Of a stretch of DNA of 64,000 nucleotides, positions 33,029-43,400 are shown one piece after another. The translations under genes and the position numbers were made by a program. Every line of letters starts with the position of its first letter. The first letter of the stretch is position 1. The notes below the pieces were generated by a model. That model saw nothing but the letters and a program-made list of their open reading frames with translations. It did not search any database and was not told where the DNA came from. Where the stretch lies: positions 1 to 64,000 of the IMG/VR virus record IMGVR_UViG_3300033064_001806. The stretch is one strand, 5' to 3'. The DNA is from a virus.

Positions 33029-36000
33029 ATGGCTAAAGAAGACAAGAAAGAATCAGAAGAGTTACGTGACCTCCGCAGACAAGAAGCAGAAATCACACGT
33101 GAAATCATAGATCTTCGTGAAAAACTCGTTGCACTATCCAAATCTGATGGTGCAAATTTACGAGAAGTTCAGAAAGTTCAGGAAAGTCTATTAGGTTTAG
33201 AAAAACAGAAGCAGGGAGTTCAGGGGCAAATATACAACCAATACGGTGAAATACTTAAAAGTGAACAAACTCATTTAGATAGTATTCAGAAAATAGTAGA
33301 AACACAAGAAGACTTACTAGAATTAACAGAAGAAACAAATGAGGAGTATAAAAAGGCTCGTGCTGTTAAAATGGAATTGCTTGATCTTGAAGATGAATTA
33401 AAAACAAAATATGATGATATTCAAAAAGGTCTTTCTGAAACTATAAAAAGTTCGCATGAGTATAATTTTGTAACCGATATGATTTCCCAAACAACTGCAG
33501 CAGTTCAAGAGCGAGTAGAGGGTACAAGTAAAGAAATGATTGCCTTGGGTGATGCAACGCGTAAAAATCTTTACACTAATATTGATTTGGTTGATACATT
33601 ACAAGATATGGATGTTTCAGCAAAAGCGGTTCGTGAGGGTAAATTTATTGAATTAAGTTCAGTTCGTGAAGAATTATCTTTAAAGAAAACAGGTAGAATG
33701 CTTGACGCACTCAAAGAAGATTTTAACCGTGGTTCAGTAAAAGACGCTGCGGGTAAGACAAAGTATTCTCAACAAGATTTGGATTTTATTCAGAAACAAA
33801 TGGGAATCTATACAATACAAGAAAAGAGTTTGAATAGTATTATTTCTCTTAAACAAAAATCCAATGAAGAAAATAAACAAGATGCTAGTACGCAAGCAAA
33901 AATTATACAAAAAACAGAAGAATTACAGAGTGCAATTGGTGAAACAAAATTTGGGGCGGTTTTCGATGGTTTAGAAAGTGGTATAAAGAAAATACCAGGT
34001 GGTACAGCACTTACAAAAGTTCTTGGATTTGATACATTTAAGAAAAACATGCAAGAAAATGTTGGTAAGTCATTAACAGGCATAGCAACTGGCTTCCAAG
34101 GAGGAATGGTTTCTGGTATGAAAGCATCTGGACAAGCAGTAATGGGATTTGGTAAAACATTGTTGATGGGACCACAAGCCGTAATATTTGGAATAATTGC
34201 AGCAGTAGGAGCGTTGGTTGCATTGTTTGTTTCATTAGATGGAAAAACTTCAAAGATACAAAAAACTTTCGGTGGAACAAAAGCAGAAGCTGAAAAAACA
34301 CATCATGCTGCACATAAATTAGCAGAAAACATGAAAGTAGCAGGCATTAATTCAGAGCAAACATTAAAAGCAATGGAAGATGTTAGTGAAAGAATGGGTG
34401 GACTTGATGTTTCTGCCATAATGCAAGGTGGTAATAAAGCAATGGCTCAGATGGTTTCTGATAGTGCTGTACTTTCTGAGAAGTTTGGTTTGAGTGCAGA
34501 TGAGATTGGAAATATACAAACATTGGCAACTTTAACTGGTACAAGTGTTGGTAGTTTAGTAAACCAAACAACAAAATTGGGTAAAGGTTTACTAACAGAT
34601 AAAGCAGCAATGAAAACTTTAGCTGAAATACCAAAGCAAGTTACCGTTGCATTTAAGGGTACAACACAAGAACTTATTAAAGCTGCTCAAAAAGCAAAAT
34701 TGTACGGAACTACCTTGGAATCAATTCAAAAAGTAGGTAGAGGAATGTTAGATATTGAATCCTCATTATCAGCAGAAATGGAAGCTAGGGTGTTAACTGG
34801 TAAAAATATAAACTTTGATGCTGCAAGGGGTTACGCATTGAACGGTTTAACTGCTAAATTACAAGATGAGATATTAACTCAAATGGGTTCTATGGAAGAT
34901 TTCAAAAAAATGAATGTACTTCAACAAGAATCTATGGCAAAAGCGTTTGGTATGTCTGTTGAAGAAATGACTACTATGTTAGCCAAGGGTGAAGAACTAA
35001 AAAATGTTGGTTTGAGTGCTGCAAAATTAGAAGAAAAACAATATCAAAATGCCGTTGGTTTAAGAGAAGAAGCAGAAAAAGCTCGTCAAGCAGGAAAAGG
35101 TGATTTGGCCGCTAAGTTAACAAGTATGGCTGCAGAAAAAGATTCCGCCACAATGGCAGAAAAACTCGGTGACATAATGACAAAAGTGAAAGAAAAATTT
35201 GAATCACTTATGTTTCCTATTGTTGAAATGGTTCATGGATTATTTGACGCAAAAGACGCAGGTGGCGGTATTATGGCAGTATTTGATGATGTTGTTAATT
35301 CTATAAAACCAATTTTATCTATACTTGGTGTTATAATTAAAATTATTTTAGCTGGTATGATTCCTGCATTCAAATTCACATTCAGTATTATATCTATGTT
35401 AGTTAAACCACTTTCATGGGTTGCTTCATTATTTGGTAGTGTAGAAGAAAAAACAGAACAAGTTGGAAAAACTGTGAAGGGTGTATCTGACGGTGTAAAT
35501 AAAATAACCAAACCAGTTAAAGAAGTAGAATCAGGATTTGGTGGTGTTCTAAAGTTAGTTGGATTAATAGGTGCAGCTTTTGCAGGTAAGGCTTTGATTG
35601 GAAAGGGTTTAGGGATGCTTAAAGATAAAGCTATGGATTTGGGTACAACATTGATGAGTAAAGTTGGTGGTGCTGCAAGTAAAGTGACAGGAAAATTAAC
35701 TGGAAAGATGGGTGGATTGGCAAGTAAGGTAGCAGGAAAATTACCTGGAAAAATGGGCGGATTTGCACAAAAGGCATTGGGTAAACTCACAGGGGCAGGT
35801 GGTGATGCAGGTGGTGGAGATGCCACAAGTAAAATGTTAGATACACAAACAGCAAATCTTGATAAAACATCTAAACTAGCAGATGGTGCTAAATCTATGG
35901 GTGATAAAATTGCTGATTTCGGTAAAGGATTGGGTTCTGCTATACAATCAATTGGTACAGGTATTGGTGGTGCATTTCAAGGAATTTTAACAGGAATAGG

Positions 36001-37435
36001 AAAAGGAATAGAAGCGCTTGGACAATCATTAGCAACAATGACTCCTATTGGTCCAGTTGGGGTTGCAGTTGGTTTATTTTTCTTAGCGTTGGGTGCTTCA
36101 CTACTTATGGCAGCACCTGCAATAAAAGCAATTGCTCCCGTATTAATGAAGTTTGTAGAAATTATAGGTGTAGCATTGGTTAAGGCGTTAGAAGTTGCAG
36201 GACCCATAATACAAAAAGTAATAGAAACTGTTGGTATAGTTCTAACCGCTTTTATGCCAGTATTGATTAGAGTTGCTGAAGTTCTTGGTACAGTATTTAT
36301 TGCGGCAATAAAAGAAATTGGTCCAATTGTAAAAACTGTGTTTGAAGGTATTGCAAGCGTAATGAGTACAATAGGCACACAGATAGTTAACATAATAAAT
36401 ACGATTGGTGATAATATAGTAAAAATAGTCGATAAACTTATGGCTATAACTGGTATCAATCCATTAACATTAATGGCAATTGCAGCGGGTATAGTTATAT
36501 TAGGTGGTGCTCTTGCCGGATTTGGTGCAGGTGCTGGTGCAGGTGCACTTATGGAGGGTCTCGGTAGTTTAGTCGGTGGTGACAGTCCAATAGACCAATT
36601 AATAACAATCTTAGATAAGGTTGACCCAAAAACAATTGGTGCTGTTGTTGCCGGTATTGCAGGTATTGGTGTTGCTATGAAAGTCATGGCAGAGCATTTG
36701 GGTAATATCGATGCTAGTAAATTAGAAGAATTTGGTGACGCTTTAAGTGGATTGATGAAAAACATGAGTGGTGGACTTATGGAAGGACTTAGTAGTTTGG
36801 CTGGAGGTAAAAGTCCATTAGAGCAAATGAGTGAACTTGTTACTAAGTTAAATCCAGAAAAAATATCTGGTGCAGCAAAAGCATTTAGTCAAATATCAGA
36901 TTCACTAAAAAAACTTTCCGATACTATTTCAACACTTGATGTTGATAAATTATCTACAGTTATGGATAAAGTTGGCGGTGGTGGGGGTGTTGCTAATGTA
37001 GTTGGTTCTATTATGGGTGGGATAACTTCATTATTTGGTGGTGGTGGTACTGAAGAAAGTAAACCGGCATCCGCAGCAAATAAAGCAAATGAATATACAG
37101 CAAAATCAACAATAACAAGTATTCCACAAACTACTACACCAGCTACAACAGCAGCAATAACAAGTATTCCACAAACTACTACACCATCTACAACAGCAGC
37201 ACCACCAACAGTTACAGGTGTACCTCCTGGTGAAGCACCTGGTAAAGCGAAGGGTGATGTTGGAGATGCGTTGGGTTCTAAATTAGATAGATTAATTTCT
37301 ATCATAGAAAGTATGGCTAGTCAGCCAACTATAATAAAGTTTGGTGAAAAAACAGTTGAAGAGATACAAAGTAAAATTGATTTCAAAAAAGCGTATAATA
37401 TAGCGATAGATAATACATACGGCCGTAGAATTTAA
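33029..37435 (+). CDS. Tail tape measure protein
   Basis: A 1468-residue protein that sets tail length and is extruded through the tube. Residues 1-130 are coiled coil ('RRQEAEITREIIDLREKLVA'). The middle alternates charged helices with hydrophobic patches ('GPQAVIFGIIAAVGALVALF' near 385), and residues 1010-1190 form a long hydrophobic zone with likely membrane-spanning segments ('VGVAVGLFFLALGASLLMAA'). A Thr/Pro-rich linker near 1365-1395 precedes the C-terminus, which ends 'AYNIAIDNTYGRRI'. It is more than twice T4 gp29 (590), which predicts a long tail. It follows the chaperone genes as expected. Confidence 0.88.
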   Translation: MAKEDKKESEELRDLRRQEAEITREIIDLREKLVALSKSDGANLREVQKVQESLLGLEKQKQGVQGQIYNQYGEILKSEQTHLDSIQKIVETQEDLLELTEETNEEYKKARAVKMELLDLEDELKTKYDDIQKGLSETIKSSHEYNFVTDMISQTTAAVQERVEGTSKEMIALGDATRKNLYTNIDLVDTLQDMDVSAKAVREGKFIELSSVREELSLKKTGRMLDALKEDFNRGSVKDAAGKTKYSQQDLDFIQKQMGIYTIQEKSLNSIISLKQKSNEENKQDASTQAKIIQKTEELQSAIGETKFGAVFDGLESGIKKIPGGTALTKVLGFDTFKKNMQENVGKSLTGIATGFQGGMVSGMKASGQAVMGFGKTLLMGPQAVIFGIIAAVGALVALFVSLDGKTSKIQKTFGGTKAEAEKTHHAAHKLAENMKVAGINSEQTLKAMEDVSERMGGLDVSAIMQGGNKAMAQMVSDSAVLSEKFGLSADEIGNIQTLATLTGTSVGSLVNQTTKLGKGLLTDKAAMKTLAEIPKQVTVAFKGTTQELIKAAQKAKLYGTTLESIQKVGRGMLDIESSLSAEMEARVLTGKNINFDAARGYALNGLTAKLQDEILTQMGSMEDFKKMNVLQQESMAKAFGMSVEEMTTMLAKGEELKNVGLSAAKLEEKQYQNAVGLREEAEKARQAGKGDLAAKLTSMAAEKDSATMAEKLGDIMTKVKEKFESLMFPIVEMVHGLFDAKDAGGGIMAVFDDVVNSIKPILSILGVIIKIILAGMIPAFKFTFSIISMLVKPLSWVASLFGSVEEKTEQVGKTVKGVSDGVNKITKPVKEVESGFGGVLKLVGLIGAAFAGKALIGKGLGMLKDKAMDLGTTLMSKVGGAASKVTGKLTGKMGGLASKVAGKLPGKMGGFAQKALGKLTGAGGDAGGGDATSKMLDTQTANLDKTSKLADGAKSMGDKIADFGKGLGSAIQSIGTGIGGAFQGILTGIGKGIEALGQSLATMTPIGPVGVAVGLFFLALGASLLMAAPAIKAIAPVLMKFVEIIGVALVKALEVAGPIIQKVIETVGIVLTAFMPVLIRVAEVLGTVFIAAIKEIGPIVKTVFEGIASVMSTIGTQIVNIINTIGDNIVKIVDKLMAITGINPLTLMAIAAGIVILGGALAGFGAGAGAGALMEGLGSLVGGDSPIDQLITILDKVDPKTIGAVVAGIAGIGVAMKVMAEHLGNIDASKLEEFGDALSGLMKNMSGGLMEGLSSLAGGKSPLEQMSELVTKLNPEKISGAAKAFSQISDSLKKLSDTISTLDVDKLSTVMDKVGGGGGVANVVGSIMGGITSLFGGGGTEESKPASAANKANEYTAKSTITSIPQTTTPATTAAITSIPQTTTPSTTAAPPTVTGVPPGEAPGKAKGDVGDALGSKLDRLISIIESMASQPTIIKFGEKTVEEIQSKIDFKKAYNIAIDNTYGRRI
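37111..37199 (+). repeat. 45-bp tandem repeat in tape-measure gene
   Basis: A segment encoding ITSIPQTTTPATTAA occurs twice in tandem at 37111 and 37156 with nearly identical DNA, in the Thr/Pro-rich linker. Confidence 0.8.
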
Positions 37436-37451
37436 TAATATACTTAGAGTT

Positions 37452-37459
37452 ATATTTAT
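37452..37459 (+). promoter_or_regulatory. Candidate phage late promoter element (ATATTTAT)
   Basis: 18-21 nt before the adjacent ATGs at 37478 and 37481, closer than the usual 29-37 nt. Confidence 0.4.
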
Positions 37460-37477
37460 ATGAAATAATTAGGATGC

Positions 37478-40400
37478 ATGATGTCATTAATAGATTTACA
37501 ATCAGACTTATCAAAATTTAGATCAACCTCTGTAAAGCAAGCAAAAACTACATCTGCTTCTTCAAAAGCTAAGGATGGTAAGAATTTTGCCAATGTAACT
37601 CCTGTTTCTGATAAAATGGAATCCATGTCTCCTAATATAAATCCACTCGAACAAAGTAATTTAGAAGGAATGATGAGTTCAACTAAATTGGATGATATAA
37701 AAAAATTCAATACAAAACCATTATCTGGACTACTTGGTAAAACTAAATTAGACGATATAAAGAAATTCAATACAAAACCATTATCTGGACTACTTGGTAA
37801 AACTAAATTAGACGATATAAAGAAATTCAATACAAAACCAATAGAAGATTTGTTGGGTAAATCTAATTTGGATGATAATAAGGCGTTTAAAACAACACCA
37901 ATTGAAAGTAGATTGGAAGGAACTAAATTAGATGATGTAAACCCGTTTACAACCACACCCATAGAAAAAAGATTCGAGACTTCTAAATTAGATGATATTG
38001 TGAAAAAAGTTTTTCAAGAGGGACTTGTAAACGCTGTTTCTAAATACTCTAACATTAATATTGATTCGGAATTAACACCGTTGGCTAAATTATCTTCTGG
38101 TACTATTGCATCTAAATTTGCTCAAATACGTGAAGAAAATTTTGAAAGTAAATTAAATAAATCAGAAATAAATCCAAGAATAATCGGCATTGGTCAAAAT
38201 AATTTACAATCTAATATACAACCAAAACAAACTACATTAACTTTTAATAGAAAAGATTCTACACCAGAAATACCAATAAACAGTTCAGACCCATCTGATA
38301 ATATAACAGATCCTAAAGTTGAGATAAATAGAATACCATTGTCTTTAGATAGAAATAGTCAGTCTGTTGATATAACATCAAGAGGGGTTGTATTGCCCAA
38401 TGATGATGTAGTTGATCCAAAAGTTATTATAAATACTAAACCATTATTTAATGATTTGAAACCACAATCTGTTATTATAAATAAAGATTTATTTTCTCCG
38501 TTAAATAATATATTAAATCCAGACATTGCATTCGAGCGTTCTATTTTGTCAATGGATAAAACAATAGAATCACCAGAATTGTTTACTGACTTACCAGTTG
38601 ATGGATTTATTACAATACCAGATACAAAAATATTTAAAACTGATTTACGAACTAAATTGGTAAAAGATATAAGTGATTATAATGTAGATGGTATTCCTGC
38701 GAAGTATGCACCCATTTCAAAATTAATGGAAATGACTCCATCGCAAATAGTTGATACAATTCGATATGATTTAGAATCTGTTCAATTAGAAGACAACAGT
38801 AAATATAATTTAGATAAGGCTATAAAAACTATTCCTTTTGGTAGAAATGAAGATCCATCAAAATCAAAATATTCTGCAGTTGACACACAAGAAGTAAACT
38901 TTTTTCCAGATTCAATGGCAAGTGGATTTACAGCAAGACAGCAGTTAGGTGATAGTAAATTCAATGGTGATTCAACATATGGTTGGGTTGGAAAATCTGG
39001 TGCAGCACCTTCTGTAAATTATATGAGTGATGAGAACGCAAAAGGATTTAAAACTTTTGTTGAAAAAAATAAAACTGCTTTTGTTATCAATAGTTCAGGA
39101 TTTGGATTTGTAAAGATACCAGAAGTTAATTACTTTGATGAAAATAAACTTTATACAAAAGAAGGGTTTAAGGCGTTTACTTCACAGTTAGAAAGTGCTT
39201 ATATAGATAATTCTTCTAAGTATGGATGGGAAGGAAAATCTGGTGCAGCACCTGAAGTTAATTACTTTGATATAACTGAAACAAATACAACAGCTGGTTT
39301 TACTAAATTTGTACAACTGTATGATAGTAAATATATTCCAGACTCTTCTGTATTTAATTGGGAGGGAGCAGCACCTGCGGTAAACTACTTTGATATTACA
39401 AATACACATACAGCCGACGGTTTTAAAACTTTATCTCAACCATTTATATCAAGTTATATTCCTGACTCTTCTCAATTTGATTGGGACGGAACACGTGATC
39501 AATCACCAGAAGTAAATTATTTTGATTTACTCGGTAGATATACTACTACCGGATTTACTAAATTCGCACAGAACTATGATAGTAAATATATCCAAGATGC
39601 TTCACAATTCGACTGGGACGGTTCAAAAGAGCAGGCTCCAGTTGTAAACTACTTTGACTTGACTAGCACGTATACAAACGATGGATTTACTTCTTTCTCA
39701 AATTTGTACGATAGCAAGTATATTCAAGATTCTTCCCAATTTGATTGGAATGGTAATAAAGAAAATGTTCCAACTGTTAATTATTTTGATTTAACAAACG
39801 CGCATACTAATATTGGTTTTCATTCGTTTGCAGCTAAATTAGATTCTAAGTACATTAAAGAATCTTCCCAATTTGATTGGAATGGTGCACGTGACAAAGC
39901 ACCTGCGGTTGATTACTTTGATTTAACAAAGAGAAACACAACATCTGGATTTACAACATTTCACATACTACATGATTCAAAATATGTAAAAGAATCATCA
40001 ATATTCGATTGGGATGGTGTTCGTTCACAAGCACCTGCGATAAACTATTTAGACTTATTGAAACAGTATACAACAGAAGGATTCAATACCTTTACTCAGT
40101 TTCAAATAACAAAGTATATTCCTGACTCTTCTCAATTTGATTGGAATGGAACACGTTCAGACGCTCCAGCGGTGGATTATTTTGATTTAACTAAAAAGAA
40201 TACAACAGTTGGTTTCCATGCATTTTCAAGAAAATATGAGAGTAAATACGTACCAGAATCATCAGAATTTGATTGGGACGGAACAAAACAAAAAGCGCCT
40301 GCTGTTGATTACTTTGATTTAACTAAGAAATTTACCACGGTAGGTTTTCATACGTTTGCAAGAAAATTAGAAACAAAGTATATACCAGAATCATCGGAAT

Positions 40401-43400
40401 TTGATTGGGATGGACAGAAGCAAAAAGCACCTGCGGTTAATTACTTTGACTTGAATAAAAGAAACACAACAATAGGCTTTCACACATTTGCACAACAGTA
40501 TGATACAAAGTATATACCAGAATCATCAGTATTCGATTGGAATGGAAATAGAGGTAAAGCACCTGCTGTAAATTATTTTGATAAATCAAATATTGCAACA
40601 TCCAAAGGTTTTCATATATTATCACAACAACAAGAACCAACTTCTTATCAAACAAGTGGCAACCAACTAAAAGGTGGTGCATCAATATTTGATTGGGATG
40701 GTTCTCGCACTGCTGCACCAGAAGTTAACTACTTTGATACGGGTAATCAAAGAACAACAAAAGGATTTCATAAGTTTGCTAAGCAACTTGAGCCAACTAA
40801 ATATCAAATAGCAGGAACAACTCTAAAAGATGATGCTTCTGAGTTTGATTGGAATGGTACAAGAGCAAAATCACCAGAAGTTGATTACTTTGATTTAACT
40901 AAAAGATTTACAAAAAAAGGTTTCCATAGATTAGCAGAAGTTAGAGAGGAAACCAAATACAAAACAGAGGCTTCAGAATTTACATTCAAAGGTTCACGGC
41001 CTAAAAAAGGTGTAAACTATTTCGATGCTACTGCAAAAAATGCTGCTGGTTTTACTCAAAAACCAGAATCATTACAAACAGAATATAAACACGAATCTTC
41101 AAATTTTGGGTTTACTGGTAAATTACCAAGTCCAATTGATTTCTTTGATAATAAAGATTCAGATGGTTTTGTATTAAATGCAGAGCCACTTCAAAGTAAA
41201 TTTAAGGAAGATACTAGTAGGTTTACATTTCTAGGAAAAAGAAGTAATGCACCTGCAATTGATTATATAGAAAATAAAAATGCTCCAGGTTTTAATTCAT
41301 TTCCACCATTACTCGAATCCAAATATGATTTAGATTCTACACAATTTGGTTGGAAGGGTGTTAGAATAAGTGCACCATCAGTAGATTTCTTAGATAACGC
41401 TGCTTCAAGTGGGTTTACAACGTTCGCACAAACATATCAAAGTTTTTATACTGAAGATTTTGGTACATATAATTGGAAAGGACCACGTTCAGACGCACCA
41501 AATGTTAGTTGGTTTGGTATTACACCAAAAAGAAAAATGCAACTACCAGACTTGGATTCTGCTACCCGTAGTGTTATGACTGATCAAGGGTTTAAAACTT
41601 TCTTTGAAAATAAAGAAAATACAAACTTAGCTTCAAGTTATTCAACACTATCAACTGAAAATGGACTGAACAAATCTTTAGTGAATAATATTCCTATGAC
41701 TAATTTCTTTGGATATACGCCTTCCACAAGAAACGGGTTTATGATAAAAATGACATCAACGAATGATACTATGTATCCGATAGTTTCACCAATGATGCGA
41801 TACGATTTACAACTGCAACAAAGAACTCCTATTCAAATATCAAGAGGTGAACTCCAAGGTGGACTCATTAAAGATAGAGAATTGTATGCACCCAACACTT
41901 TTGGTAAAAAGATTTTCGGTAATGGTAGATTATCTTCTTTACAAAATCAAGTACCAGATTCAAAGGTTGATACTGATTCTTCTTACTATGGAAGAACATA
42001 CGAAGAAAACATAAGAAACTTTACAGAGAAAAAAGGATACGTTGCTAAATGGGCAATAAAACAAAATTCACCTTCACCATTAGACTTACAATATTCCAAA
42101 TTTAATTTAAGAGCAGACTCTTATAATCCAGACTTCTTAGGTTCAGCAGACCAACCATTTGTGATGAGAGACATTGGACAGCGATGGGGATTTGGTGTAA
42201 ACTTTGATGAAGGACTTGTTCGTGGTGGTGCTGTTACAATGGCAGACCGTATTCTTAATGACGTAATACGTATTGGTAAATTCTTGATAACTGGTAAAGG
42301 TTTACTGTTCTTAGCAAAACAAGTTGGCTTACAATTAATGAATCCGAATGTAGATGAAAGGCCAGTGAACGGTATTATTGATTCATTAGCTTCTGCAACT
42401 TCATTTGGAATGTCACCAACACAAATTTTCAATCCTTTGGCTTTAATTGCAAATGTAGGTGGTGCACCAATTGGTTTAAGACTACCAAGACATAGTTTGT
42501 TGGGTGCTTTAGATTCATCGATGTTGAACAGATACGGTGATACTGCTATAAAAAGAGAATTTTTAGAAGATGGTACACCTGCTGGTTCAAATTTCAAAGA
42601 ATTAGAAGTACCAGAAAGCGATGGTGATCAAACAGATTACAGTAGATTAATCGGATTGATGAAAGAATTATTACCTAATTCATTCAAACCTAATGTTGCA
42701 GGTTTAACATTTGATCATGAACACGCAAAAATATATAGAATTTCAAGTGGATTTGGTGGACCAGGTGCTCCATTAGGAATTGGTGGTACAAAAATAAGAA
42801 GAGCAACTCATCCATACCTTACTTATTATACAACCAATGCATTCTTAGTTGAGGCTGTACCACCAACTCCACCTGCCACAACAACCGCAGCAAGTGCAGT
42901 ACCAACTTCTCCGGCTGCTGCAGCTGCTTCAGCAGGTGCTGCATTAGGACTTGGTACAACTTCAAATCCACAATATCAAAAAACTGCACTTAGAAATCAA
43001 TTTTATAATCTTGGTGATAAAAATGGTGATGTGAATCCAGGTGGAAGTTATTCTGCTGAATTGTTTAATCAATATAACACAAGTGAAAAATCTGCATTCG
43101 GTATGATTAAAGGACTTATAAACTTGTTACCAAATGGTCCAGGTAATACTGTAAGTGCAGGTGGTGGTACAGCGAGTACAGGTAGTGTAGGTACTTCTGG
43201 AAGTGCTGCATCCATTCCAATATCTTTACATTCTGAGACAATAAACAGAATAAAAGGTTTGAACACATTCACTCCAAAAACAAAAACATTTTCATCGATA
43301 ATTAAACCAGAAACATATGCTAACGCATTGAATAATCAAGACGTTCCGTTACATAAAAGTTCTCCAACTGAATCAGATCCACTTAAAAAATATTTAACAT

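Noticed and set aside
35233-35826. Minus-strand frame of 197 codons
   Set aside because: Pro/Ala-rich product that mirrors Gly/Lys repeats of the tape measure gene on the other strand.
35977-36765. Long minus-strand frame (262 codons) opposite the tape measure gene
   Set aside because: It is antisense to a hydrophobic, low-complexity coding segment and its product is Ile/Pro/Thr-rich without motifs or ribosome-binding site; a shadow of the + strand gene.
37681-37990. Regular 60-bp repeats resembling a CRISPR array
   Set aside because: The repeats are in frame within a long coding sequence, contiguous without unique spacers, and translate to a 20-residue protein repeat.
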